A DNA stretch of 21,853 nucleotides from Cudoniella acicularis (Eukaryota; Ascomycota; Leotiomycetes; Helotiales; Helotiaceae): the NCBI GenBank assembly GCA_013054445.1, contig JAAMPI010000973.1, forward strand, positions 1-21,853, in the 5' to 3' direction. Numbering within the stretch: the first letter of the stretch is position 1; every line of letters begins with the position of its first letter. A program made the translations under genes and the position numbers. Positions 11,287 through 19,583 of this stretch are shown in pieces. The notes below the pieces were generated by a model. That model did no database searches and had not been told where the DNA came from. It saw only the letters and a program-made list of their open reading frames with translations.

Positions 11287-11316
11287 TAAAACCTCGTAAA
11301 ACCTCGTTAAACCTCG
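11287..11316 (+). repeat. Short 10-bp tandem repeat (three units)
   Basis: TAAAACCTCG occurs twice in tandem (11287-11296, 11297-11306), followed by TTAAACCTCG (11307-11316). A C-rich stretch follows. It is a minor microsatellite-like array and not a telomere repeat, which would be CCCTAA. Confidence 0.6.
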
Positions 11317-11565
11317 TTCACCCCCATTCAACCCCCCAACACTCATCCCACCCCCAAAAGCAAATCTCACAACATCCTTCCAAAAACCTCCGAATTCCCT
11401 TTCTTAGCCATACAGAAGAAGCCTTGTATTTTCCCACAAAAAGAAACAAGAAACGTTGCACAAGCCTATAACAGAGCACCATCACCTATACCAGCATAAC
11501 TCGCATCACTGCACCTCGCCACTCCCAAACACCGCATCCACTTTCCGTGCATCCCCGGCCGGAAA

Positions 11566-12078
11566 TCAGGACCCGGACCCGGAGCGAGATGCAACAGGAG
11601 AATTTTTAACCTTTGATGTAATGCATGCAAATTTTAAATTCTGATGCGCATGAGGTGTAGGGCCACGTACCTCCGTACCACTGCTGTCTCTTTGATCAGT
11701 TGATGGACCGCGATGCTTTTTTTGAAACAAAGGAGTCCGATGCAGAAAAGAAGCGATTTGGTGGAAAGGAAGCCGGGTGCCCCGGGCGAAGTGCAACAAT
11801 TTAATTTTTGAAGCTGACGGTGTTCGTGAGTGGAGGAGGTGACGAGATTGCGGTGTATATGATGGATGGTTATTTCTTGATTTCTTGTTGGAGAAGGAGC
11901 GAAAGCTGCGAACTTCGGATGATGTGAAATAAAATTGCCAGGCGGTTAAATCGATAAAGGGGTTCGGTAGTTCATGATGCTTCAAAATGTAGGGCATGGG
12001 ATTTATTTCGGCGCAACCAACCCTGCTGCACTGATCCGAGCGGAAGCTTGAAATACCCAAGAAAGAAGTGACAGCCAT
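11566..12078 (-). CDS. Uncertain 170-codon ORF, no known family
   Basis: An ATG at 12078 (minus) opens 170 codons beginning MAVTSFLGISSFRSDQCSRV, rich in Ser, Arg and His. No domain, signal peptide or intron is seen. An inverted copy of the left-region motif (TTGCACTTCGCCCGGG on the minus strand, 11781-11796) lies inside it. Codon content does not look constrained and a chance ORF is more likely than a gene. Confidence 0.15.
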   Translation of the reverse strand: MAVTSFLGISSFRSDQCSRVGCAEINPMPYILKHHELPNPFIDLTAWQFYFTSSEVRSFRSFSNKKSRNNHPSYTPQSRHLLHSRTPSASKIKLLHFARGTRLPFHQIASFLHRTPLFQKKHRGPSTDQRDSSGTEVRGPTPHAHQNLKFACITSKVKNSPVASRSGSGS

Positions 12079-13480
12079 GATCCTTTAAAGTTGAAGGGTT
12101 AAGTATGTCGCGGAAGGTTTGCGACACGAAAGCTTGAATTGCTAACACTCATTTGGTCCAAAATTTGGTCAAAAATCCTTCTCAGTTTTCAAGTTGAGAC
12201 TTCTATAAAATACTCCGAATGATGTGAATCAATTAATCTATGGTCATGATTATAACGCTCAAGATCTAGTCCCAATTCAACTGAGAAGCGTAGTGGGAAA
12301 GAGGGGGGGGGGGGGGGCGGGGAGTAGACTAGAGCTGAAAGAGCCCACGTCTTTCTTGAATCTCATCGAACACTACCAAACGCTAGAAAACGTACTTCGT
12401 TGCAGCAGAAGATTCACGCCCTCCACGCATGAATGAAACAAGTCGTCGTTCTTCAGATGTTTTTTGTTTTACTGGACACTTCGCCGACGACTCTGTGGAC
12501 CCAAGGACCCCCAGGCTCGGGCTTGGGCATAACATACGAGTTCCTGTCATTGTATATTCTGCTGCTGGCCCATCATATTCCACTGTGAGATCAACTCAAA
12601 AGATTTCTTGGAATTTTAGTTTCTAAACAGGAAATAATAATCTTCATCTTACTCTCCCCCCGAAAGGCATCGCTGGGTTGAAAGTTCCATCCCGCGGAGT
12701 CTGTTCGACTTTTAACCATTTCTGATATATTACTGCCTCCTCTTCTCCCCTCTCCTTCAAGGCCTGTGAATCTCCTCATGTGCTAAAGGCCGAACTCCTC
12801 ACGGTTTTGTTCAAGTATTCTGCGTCGATATTTCACTCCACAACTGGTTCGTTTCTATAAAGTCATCAGCAGCCGCTCTTAAAACAATCTTAGAGATTCC
12901 TAAGTTACTATTTAATTCATGAATTTGGGCGCTAGTGTAACCTGCAAATTTTCCTGTCCTATGCATCACAAGTTAGTGATTCACGTGATCTGGAGGAGAG
13001 CACTTCAGAAGTTAAACGACTTCAAATTAAGCTAGCGTAGAATTCTTAAATTGTTCAATTTTTATAAGAATTTTTCTATTCTTTGCTTGTTTCAATTGAA
13101 ATATTTACTGGTAGTAATTTTATTATTTTGAAGTGTTTCCCCACATTTTCGCTCTTATGCCAACTCGGTGCTTGGGATAGTGCCTCTATATCCTAAAATA
13201 ATAGACAGAAAGAGAATTATGAGTTCATGATTATGATTACAATTCACTGAAAACTACCTGTGTGTGATGGCCAGGAGTTGAGCAGCTCGCAGCACTGTTC
13301 CATTTAGCCCATCTTACTCTTTTGGACGCATCTCCATTTATTAATAAAACCTATAATTAGCAAGTGCCTTGGAATAGATCACACCAAAAGCCTGCTGTTC
13401 TGATTTAAGCGTCAAAACCCATGTATTATTTTTGTTTTGACAATATTTTCGTCTGTTCTTTATGAATTTGAATGCTTCTA
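12079..13480. other. Gene-free stretch with a 15-base G run
   Basis: No supported gene lies between the uncertain ORF and the 3' end of the aldoxime dehydratase gene. There is a run of 15 G at 12303-12317 followed by CGGGG, a likely length-variable homopolymer. The part from 13020 to 13140 is AT-rich. Confidence 0.45.
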
Positions 13481-14542
13481 CTAGGCTTCACTGAGGTACA
13501 TCAGCCCCGTCCCCTCCATACAACCGATATATTCGGCATCCATATCACCCGACTTCAAAACGCAAAGCTCAACATACAACGCAGCCTTGCCCATAGTGCT
13601 CAATTTCCCGCCAGGGCCATACAGTTCCATAACATTCTTCCTCAACTGGACATGTCCTCGATGCGACCGTCCTGCCAATTCGAAGTGAGCCAAATCAAGA
13701 AAATAGGCCAACTGATTTGTCTCTGGAATTCGATCGCCCTCAACATCAGCAAAGGGATCCGCAGTGGATTTCGTCGATGGATTTTCGTGTCCGAGATGGG
13801 TAGTGAGTGATATCACACCAGTCTTCTCTCTCTCCTCGTTCAAGTGCGTGATCCAGGACTGCGCATGTGGTGTGATGCTCTCAATCCAAGCATCAATTTC
13901 CTCTTTAGGACAATGTGGTTGGCGCTGGCCTTCCCTCACGAAGCAGAGATTATCGGGGATGCTTGGGCGCACTCTTCCGGGTCGAATTTCCGCCCCCACA
14001 CCTTTCGCAATGCTTATCACCGGTTTGTCGCTACTAGCCTTCGCAGTGACATATGGTGACGTAAAAGTGTCGTTGGGATCCGTGTGCTTGTCTGGGGTTT
14101 CCGAGAGACGGTGGCGATACACTCCCCAGTATCCTTCATCGCTACTCTGCTTCAACTTGAGCAAAGAACTCATGCCAGATTCGACTTCTTGGCTTGAGGC
14201 GTGCATGAAGCGAGACTTTGGCACAGTCATGACCTCTCGCCAAACCCCGGCATCACCCGGAAGACCACTCCAGAATTCTTTCCATGAAGATGTTTCCTTC
14301 AACTTCTCGTATTCTTCAGAGCGAAGCCAATATGCGACAAAGGTAGAGGATGAAGGGCCAATGTTTGGCAATCCATGGCTCTGGCTCTGCAAGTGGTCGA
14401 CACGGTCCGCGGACTGCGAGAGTAGACTGTACAATTCCAAGATTGTCTTTTTCTTCTCAGATGTCAGCGTTTCGTATTGTACTCCGAAAAGACCGTATGC
14501 GAAGACATAGTCGTCACCGTCGAGATCAGTGAGGAAAACCAT
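13481..14542 (-). CDS. Aldoxime dehydratase family haem protein (altered active site)
   Basis: Members of this family (phenylacetaldoxime dehydratase type, EC 4.99.1 class) dehydrate aldoximes to nitriles using haem b bound directly to substrate. The intronless ORF encodes 353 residues from the ATG at 14542, close to the family's usual length of about 350. An upstream TTG adds five codons but is not a normal eukaryotic start. By eye it aligns with Rhodococcus OxdRE-type enzymes. FAYGLFGVQYE (residues 14-24) matches the N-terminal strand, and GYWGVYRHRL (137-146) keeps the Arg of GYWGSMRDR (Arg143). PDNLCFVREGQ (196-206) matches HDNIALIRSGQ, and SHRGHVQL (293-300) matches SHPTHLRI, giving proximal haem ligand His297. 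Two known catalytic residues differ: Ser219 of OxdRE is Glu204 here, and distal His320 is Val324 (ALYVELCV where the family has LYHEV). About 30 N-terminal residues of bacterial homologues have no counterpart. It is divergent from the Zn2Cys6 regulator, 428 bp apart. Family assignment is firm; activity on aldoximes is doubtful. Confidence 0.85.
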   Translation of the reverse strand: MVFLTDLDGDDYVFAYGLFGVQYETLTSEKKKTILELYSLLSQSADRVDHLQSQSHGLPNIGPSSSTFVAYWLRSEEYEKLKETSSWKEFWSGLPGDAGVWREVMTVPKSRFMHASSQEVESGMSSLLKLKQSSDEGYWGVYRHRLSETPDKHTDPNDTFTSPYVTAKASSDKPVISIAKGVGAEIRPGRVRPSIPDNLCFVREGQRQPHCPKEEIDAWIESITPHAQSWITHLNEEREKTGVISLTTHLGHENPSTKSTADPFADVEGDRIPETNQLAYFLDLAHFELAGRSHRGHVQLRKNVMELYGPGGKLSTMGKAALYVELCVLKSGDMDAEYIGCMEGTGLMYLSEA

Positions 14543-14970
14543 GTTTGGAAATAACAAGGGGCTCGAAAATGTTTAGGAACTTCAGGTGATGTGAAGGGTA
14601 GTGGGTAAAGCAGTGGAAATGAGGGCGATACTGACCAATCTACTTATAGAGAAGTCTCTTATGCTGACCTCAAAATTCAAAAGATCATTTGCTGCCGGTA
14701 AGCCCCTTTCGTTACTCGAAGCTATATCTGGGGCTGCACAAGCCTGGTGTTGATTTAGTTTGCGGATTTGCTTTCCGCAAGATAAGCGAGTCAAAGGGAG
14801 GGTCTGTCAGCCAAACCCACTTTGGGATAGGTTAGGGCGGAACATTTCCACCCCACTTCGTGTGCGGGGCTTGCTGGGACTCCTATTCCTCGCACCGAGG
14901 CGTTCTTTCAGCCCCATTCTCTGACGACGAGTTGCTATTACGCCCGAAGCTCCCACCACGATCGCTAAAC
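14543..14970. promoter_or_regulatory. Divergent promoter region, dehydratase / regulator
   Basis: This 428-bp interval separates the start codons of the aldoxime dehydratase gene (minus) and the Zn2Cys6 gene (plus). It contains the palindrome at 14760-14780 and a GTGCGGGG word near 14872 that is also seen upstream of the nitrilase gene. No clear TATA box is visible. Divergent placement of a pathway gene and its regulator is common in fungal clusters. Confidence 0.5.
14760..14780. promoter_or_regulatory. Palindrome TTGCGGA-N7-TCCGCAA, candidate Zn2Cys6 site
   Basis: Perfect 7-bp arms TTGCGGA and TCCGCAA flank TTTGCTT, giving CGG-N9-CCG. Zn2Cys6 dimers typically bind inverted CGG triplets at fixed spacing. 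It lies 218 bp from the dehydratase ATG and 191 bp from the regulator ATG. The same arms recur upstream of the nitrilase gene (17866-17887), though spacing there is one base shorter. Confidence 0.55.
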
Positions 14971-17589
14971 ATGAGCGATAATAGGCCCAAAGTGCATAAT
15001 CGGACTAAAGCTGCATGTGGAGAGTGTCGGAAAAACAAAAGAAAGGTAAAGCCTATCCCAGGTTGCCATATGGCGGATGCAGCTCAAACGGAAGCTTTTA
15101 TGCACTCCGCAGTGTGATGGCCAGCGACCCACATGCCTGCTTTGTGAGAAGTCGGGAAGGGTCTGCATCTATGCCGAAGAATTATCCAGCAAGTAAGCAT
15201 CATCAAGGCTTGAGGTATGACTCCTCGTATCTGACCATCAAAACGAAAATACGCGGATGAGAGCCTTGTCACAACTCTGCAGAATCGAATTGCAGTACTG
15301 GAATCTGTGGTGAGACAATATCGAGACTCTGAGAGGCGCCATGGAAACATCGAAAGAAGCAGCCGTATGCCCATGATAAATAAATTAGAGCTTCAGCCAG
15401 TTGAGGTTGATTATCAAACGAGTACGCCTTACGCTGCAATGCCTCGTGTCGCACAGCCAACCTTACTCTCAGATCCCGAATCAAAGAGCAAGAATGCGGA
15501 CTGGAGATCGCAAATTGCAATGGAGGAGCTTGCTTCACTCATGCTTACAATGAATGTTGAGGACAAGGGAGAGCCATCTTTCATGATATCTTCAGGAACT
15601 GGCAAACCATTGAGCATCGCTTTAGAAAAACACTCCCCGGAAATCCTCTCTGATAGGACTAATTCTAAGGCACAAACTTCTTCCAACCCATGGCGGGCGC
15701 TTCCAGTGGAAAGCAAACAGTCTTTAGTGGACTCTTTTATGCAACACTTAACATTTTTCATTAGTTTTTGGCATCTGACGAATTAAACTCCATCGTGGCA
15801 ACTGAGGAAAGGACTAGCAAGCCTAATGTTGACTTCCGGAATCAAGCCTTGTTTTCAGTTGGCGCGTACTTCTCTCCTTTACCTGGTATTTTTATTCTAG
15901 GGGCGGAATGCGCGTCACTGGCCGAAAATATGGTGTTGGAATGCATCAGGAGTAATTCAAGCGAATTCGTTGCTCAAGGTCTTTCTTTATTGGCCTGGAG
16001 GGAACTTATGCTGGGTAATGACAGCATGGGATATAACTACATTGGTCAGTTTTTGTACACCGGTCTAACCTTTGAAGCGCTTTTCGCTAAAGTGTTTTAC
16101 ATGAAGCAATGGCGACAGGCGTTATTCTTCGCCTTGGATTACACGTTACCGCAATGTCTCAAACTTCAGCACTAGGCTTATCCGACGATTTAGCTTTCAG
16201 GCGTAAAGTACGATCTTTCTGGACCTACTTCTCGGTTGACAGGTAAGTCGTCTTGGCTGAGATACAGTGGCTACTTCCTTGTCACGACCCAAGATCATGT
16301 GACGTCTCACGTGATCAGTTCAGCCGTTCAGCGGTTCAGCGCCCTGGGCCTGAACTGGGGAACTACTGAACTACCACCACCACGACCTATATAGCCATAT
16401 AGTTTTCCTATGTTTGAGTTCGTGCTCAACTCATATTCCAATATCATCACTTGATTAGGATAACGCTCTACCAGAACCTGCTTGACGCTTCCAAGGCTAA
16501 GTAAACCCAACGCACGTGACATCAAGATCTCACGTGATAACAAGAACGTTACATTCCTCACGATTTGTAGACTTTTGACTTCTAGACTTGGCATGAACTG
16601 CACAATGCATTGGCAAAGAATCCGAATGCCACCGTTTTTAAGAACTGTTCGAGGTGATGTTTCAATTGACGATATTGCCCATGACCGATTTTGTCAGCTC
16701 TGGCATTTGTGGGATTCTTGCATGGACCAGGTGTCTGTCCTTCCGCCAAAGTAAATGGAGAAACTGATAAGATTGTAGGCACGCATTTGGCTGGTCCGAA
16801 CTAACTTCCGATGAGCGCAAGGCGCTTGCTGTTCGCTTCCACCAAACCCTCGAAGACTTTTACAACGAGGTTGACGAACGACTGAGGTTGAAAAAGGAAT
16901 CTATGGCTGAGAGCGCGATTTGGTTCCAACTAGCCTATCATGCAGCGCTTCTTCTCACCCATCGTCCTTTCTTGAATGAGCCGACAGGGAGTTTTACATT
17001 GAGTTTGGCCTTCCGCTCTGCAACTTCGGCAGCGTCGTCGATATCTAGCATCATTGGAATATATCGAAAATAGCAAGGCTTCAAGAACGTGGCACCACAA
17101 GTGATTGATTATATTCTCAGTGCGGCTGTCATACATATTTTGAATGCTACCCCTGGGCGTACGACCCTGGGAAGGCAGTCGGCCAATGGGCTGAGAAATT
17201 GCCTGGAAGCATTGCAAAGCATGGAGTCTAAGTGGGCAAATAGGGCCCAAAGATCTATCCGGCGGATTCAAGAACTTGCTCATCGTTGGAAGATTGTTTG
17301 GGCTTTGCCGTTGAATCTCAGCCAGCCGTTGGATGTTGCCACAATGCCTCTGGAAACAAGCTCTGCTACTGGCACAACTGGTGAGGCTGCAGCTGAATCT
17401 GCTTCCCATGATGCCGCAGAAGATTTTAGCTCTTCCGCCATTACCTTCGATTTCGCGATGGATCAAAACATACCGGGGGCGAACTTATGGGACCCAAATC
17501 AATACGAAGGAGCCTTGGATCAAATCGACAGCTCCTGGGATATGGACTTATTGCACTTGGAAATGTTTCATAGGGATTTTGATACCTAA
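14971..17589 (+). pseudogene. Zn2Cys6 fungal transcription factor, disrupted
   Basis: A fungal binuclear-cluster regulator, presumably nuclear and probably pathway-specific from its position. Proposed exons: 14971-15045, 15113-15192, 15264-16044, 16107-16242, 16571-16732 and 16779-17589. The spliced first two exons give C16-x2-C19-x6-C26-x6-C33-x2-C36-x6-C43, an exact Zn2Cys6 motif. A short leucine-rich coiled coil follows (LVTTLQNRIAVLESVVRQYR). The middle matches the fungal_trans type domain (WRELMLGNDSMGYNYI, then AMATGVILRLGLHVTAM across a clean intron). The C-terminal part includes HAFGWSELTSDERKAL and WFQLAYHAALLLTHRPFL. Two lesions are visible. A frame change at the T run 15765-15769 (five T; six would restore FFISFLASDEL) truncates the product at about 225 residues. 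An in-frame TAG lies at 17071-17073 (codon about 510). With one base restored the exons sum to 2,046 bases, about 681 residues. Intron 4 (16243-16570) holds a solo LTR. Sequencing error in the T run is possible; the TAG is harder to dismiss. The acceptor of intron 2 (GAGAG, 15263) is the weakest junction. Confidence 0.8.
16275..16558 (+). mobile_element. Solo LTR inserted in an intron, 5-bp TSD
   Basis: A 274-bp sequence (16280-16553) starts TGTCACGACCC and ends AACGTTACA, so it has the TG...CA termini of an LTR. It is flanked by identical TTCCT copies (16275-16279 and 16554-16558), the 5-bp target duplication typical of LTR retrotransposons. It contains a TATATAG word (16388) usable as an LTR promoter, and CACGTGA words near both ends. 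It sits in intron 4 of the Zn2Cys6 gene. Removing the LTR and one TSD copy leaves 49 bp, a normal size for this gene's introns. No internal retrotransposon sequence remains, consistent with LTR-LTR recombination. Orientation is not certain. Confidence 0.85.
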
Positions 17590-18244
17590 AGTCGGTAAGA
17601 TGACAGTTGCAGGGGAGCTTGTGACGAATTCAGCTGACTGGCTTGGGCGTTGACGGCAAATTCCACAACACGGCAGGAGTCTGAGGCAAATTAAATATTA
17701 TAGGTCATAATTCTGGAATAGATACGAGAAATTATGCTTTTCACGTCGCAAAATCACCGGATCCAGTCAATTTTGATAGGTGCTTCAGTCATGAGGATAA
17801 GACCCTGGTCAAGCGGAATTTTCCCGCCTTACCGAAGCGTTCCTGGATTTAGGAGGCGGGCAGCTGTTGCGGATGCACATCCGCAACTAAGATAGGCGTT
17901 CGGACCCCGCAATCATTTCAGGGGTCTAGCTACACAGCTTTAGTGTGTTACCCAGTGAAATCTCTCGGGTGCGGGGCACTGCGGGTTCTATAAATAATTG
18001 GCATTCGTAAGTTCATGAGCTTTCAATCGAATTAATTAACTGCATCATACCGCTGGTATCTATATCTGCCCGAAGAAACATCCAGTCTCCCACATTTCCT
18101 CCCTAGATCACTTCTCAATCTCCTGTGAGTTGTTCTTCCCTTACTACGCTTACGAATCTGACAATTCCCAGCTACATTTCAGAGTACCTTTTTGTATTTC
18201 GAGTGACCTTCAAATTCGTCTACAATTTCATAGCCAATTTCAGA
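17590..18244 (+). promoter_or_regulatory. Nitrilase promoter and 5' leader
   Basis: This interval follows the end of the regulator gene. It holds the palindrome at 17866-17887, a TATAAATA box at 17989-17996 and C/T-rich leader sequence. A likely 5'-UTR intron (18125-18182, 58 bp) has a GTGAGT donor, CTGAC branch and TTTCAG acceptor. The TATA box is about 250 bp before the ATG at 18245, which fits a leader that includes this intron. Confidence 0.55.
17866..17887. promoter_or_regulatory. Palindrome GTTGCGGATG-CA-CATCCGCAAC, candidate Zn2Cys6 site
   Basis: Perfect 10-bp arms GTTGCGGATG and CATCCGCAAC surround a 2-bp centre, giving CGG-N8-CCG. It is about 120 bp upstream of the TATA box of the nitrilase gene. 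Its core arms TTGCGGA/TCCGCAA are identical to those of the palindrome between the dehydratase and regulator genes. This supports a shared regulator, perhaps the neighbouring Zn2Cys6 protein. Confidence 0.65.
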
Positions 18245-19415
18245 ATGGGAGCTTCAAAGCCAAATACTAAGGCAAAGGTAGCCGCCACTCAGCTGGAACC
18301 TGAATGGCTCGACCTCGAAGCATCTGTTCAGAAAACCTGCAAATACATCGAGGAAGCAGCCAAAAATGGTGCTGAACTTGTGGCATTCGCTGAGGCATTT
18401 ATTCCTGGTTATCCAGCCTGGATTTGGTATGTTGATATATCTTCCAAATTCAGAACCTGCATTTAACACTCATTCCCAGGAGCCGTCCTGTGGACCCTGT
18501 TCTCTCGACCCAATACATCAAAAATTCCCTCGTCGTCGACTCCCCCGAAATGCGTACAATCCAAGAATGCGCTGCAAAAAATGGCATTGTTGTATCACTT
18601 GGCTTCTCGGAAAACGACCATAACTCCCTCTATATCGCGCAAGCAATCATCGATTCCGACGGCAAGATCTTGATGACAAGACGCAAACTTAAAGCAACTC
18701 ATATGGAGCGAACCATTTTCGGGGACGCCAGTGGGAACAGCTTGAACAATGTGGTGAGTACGAGGATGGGAAGGAAGGTGGGCGCGTTGGCGTGTTGGGA
18801 ACATTGCCAACCGTTGCTGAAATACCACACGCTGCATCAGAGGGAGGAGATCCATTGTGCTGCTTGGCCGCCGATTACTCCGCATCAGGGAGGACCGGAC
18901 TTGTGGTCTTTGTCGAAAGAGGGTATGTCATCCCTGTTTCGATACTTGTTGAGAGCATTTTGGTTTGCTAACATGAGTGACAGGCTGCCAATCTCTTTCC
19001 CAGGTCTATGCGATCGAATCGCAAGCTTTTGTTCTCCACTGCACTACTGTCATCACAGAAAAGGGCATCGAGAAAATGTCGACACAGCAGGGCCTGCTGA
19101 TGAGTAAGTCTCCTTCCTTTTGCTCAATGACTCACTGAAATAATATATTCCACAGCAACGCCAGGGGGTGGCGCTTCAGCTATAATTAGCTGCGATGGCC
19201 GAGTCATGAGCAAAGCACTAGACCCTGCCGAGGAAGGAATAATTTATGCAGAGCTCGACTTTGACGCTGCGATTTTTGCGAGAAGCTTCCTGGATGTTGC
19301 TGGTCATTACTCGAGACCAGATTTGTTATGGTTGGGTGTTGATACGAGGCAGAGGAAGTTGATTGTTGATACCCCTGGGACGAAGGCTGAGGAGGATGTT
19401 GTGGCTGTGGTATGA
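18245..19415 (+). CDS. Nitrilase (aliphatic or arylacetonitrilase type)
   Basis: A nitrilase superfamily branch 1 enzyme: it hydrolyses a nitrile to the acid and ammonia. Four exons, 18245-18426, 18480-18922, 18984-19103 and 19156-19415, with introns of 53, 61 and 52 bp, all GT-AG, encode 334 residues. That is a normal family length. The catalytic triad is present: Glu50 in [14 protein letters not shown], Lys130 in [16 protein letters not shown] and Cys166 in [16 protein letters not shown]. The downstream [10 protein letters not shown] and the C-terminal [17 protein letters not shown] and [16 protein letters not shown] blocks are also typical. CWEH rather than CFEH leans toward arylacetonitrilase-type over cyanide hydratase, but this is by eye. 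No signal peptide, so probably cytosolic. The ATG at 18245 is the first in frame after a likely 5'-UTR intron. It is downstream of the regulator and tail-to-tail with the alpha/beta hydrolase. The gene appears intact. Confidence 0.92.
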
Positions 19416-19583
19416 TAGCTTGTGAACCTTTTCCGGTAAGTTTTTGAAAATTTTCGGACGGGATACCCCTTCTCGTATCAAGGAGGCAGAAGCAGGGCTG
19501 CACATCGCTGAGTTGAATGATTTTTATTTTTTATTTTTAAATCGACTGAGCTTATTGGTAATGAATTGGCAACTTAGTGCTAT
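19416..19583. other. Convergent 3' intergenic region
   Basis: This 168-bp gap separates the stop codons of the nitrilase (plus) and hydrolase (minus). It must hold both polyadenylation regions. An AT-rich TTTTTATTTTTTATTTTTAAA stretch lies at about 19520-19540. No gene is seen. Confidence 0.5.

Noticed and set aside
11287..11316. Internal telomere-like sequence
   Set aside because: The unit TAAAACCTCG is not the fungal CCCTAA repeat and there are only three units.
13764..14510. 248-codon plus-strand open frame
   Set aside because: It lies antisense to the aldoxime dehydratase gene, has no recognisable protein character, and follows from the codon use of the real gene.
14582..14794. Minus-strand frame as a first exon of the aldoxime dehydratase
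   Set aside because: It shows no similarity to the family N terminus and no acceptor joins it in frame to the ATG at 14542. It also spans the promoter palindrome.
15727..15764. An intron ending CATTAG that would remove the T-run frameshift in the regulator
   Set aside because: It would be 38 bp with a poor GTGGAC donor and would delete residues that look like conserved domain sequence (SLVDSFMQH). A one-base deletion is simpler.
16733..16778. Suspected second frameshift in the Zn2Cys6 gene near 16,735
   Set aside because: Splicing at GTCTGT (16733) rather than the adjacent GTGTCT restores the frame and gives DQVHAFGW, as expected for the family, so no lesion is needed.
18125..18244. Longer nitrilase N terminus starting upstream of 18245
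   Set aside because: The upstream start would be GTG, and the segment reads better as a 5'-UTR intron (GTGAGT...CTGAC...TTTCAG) plus leader.
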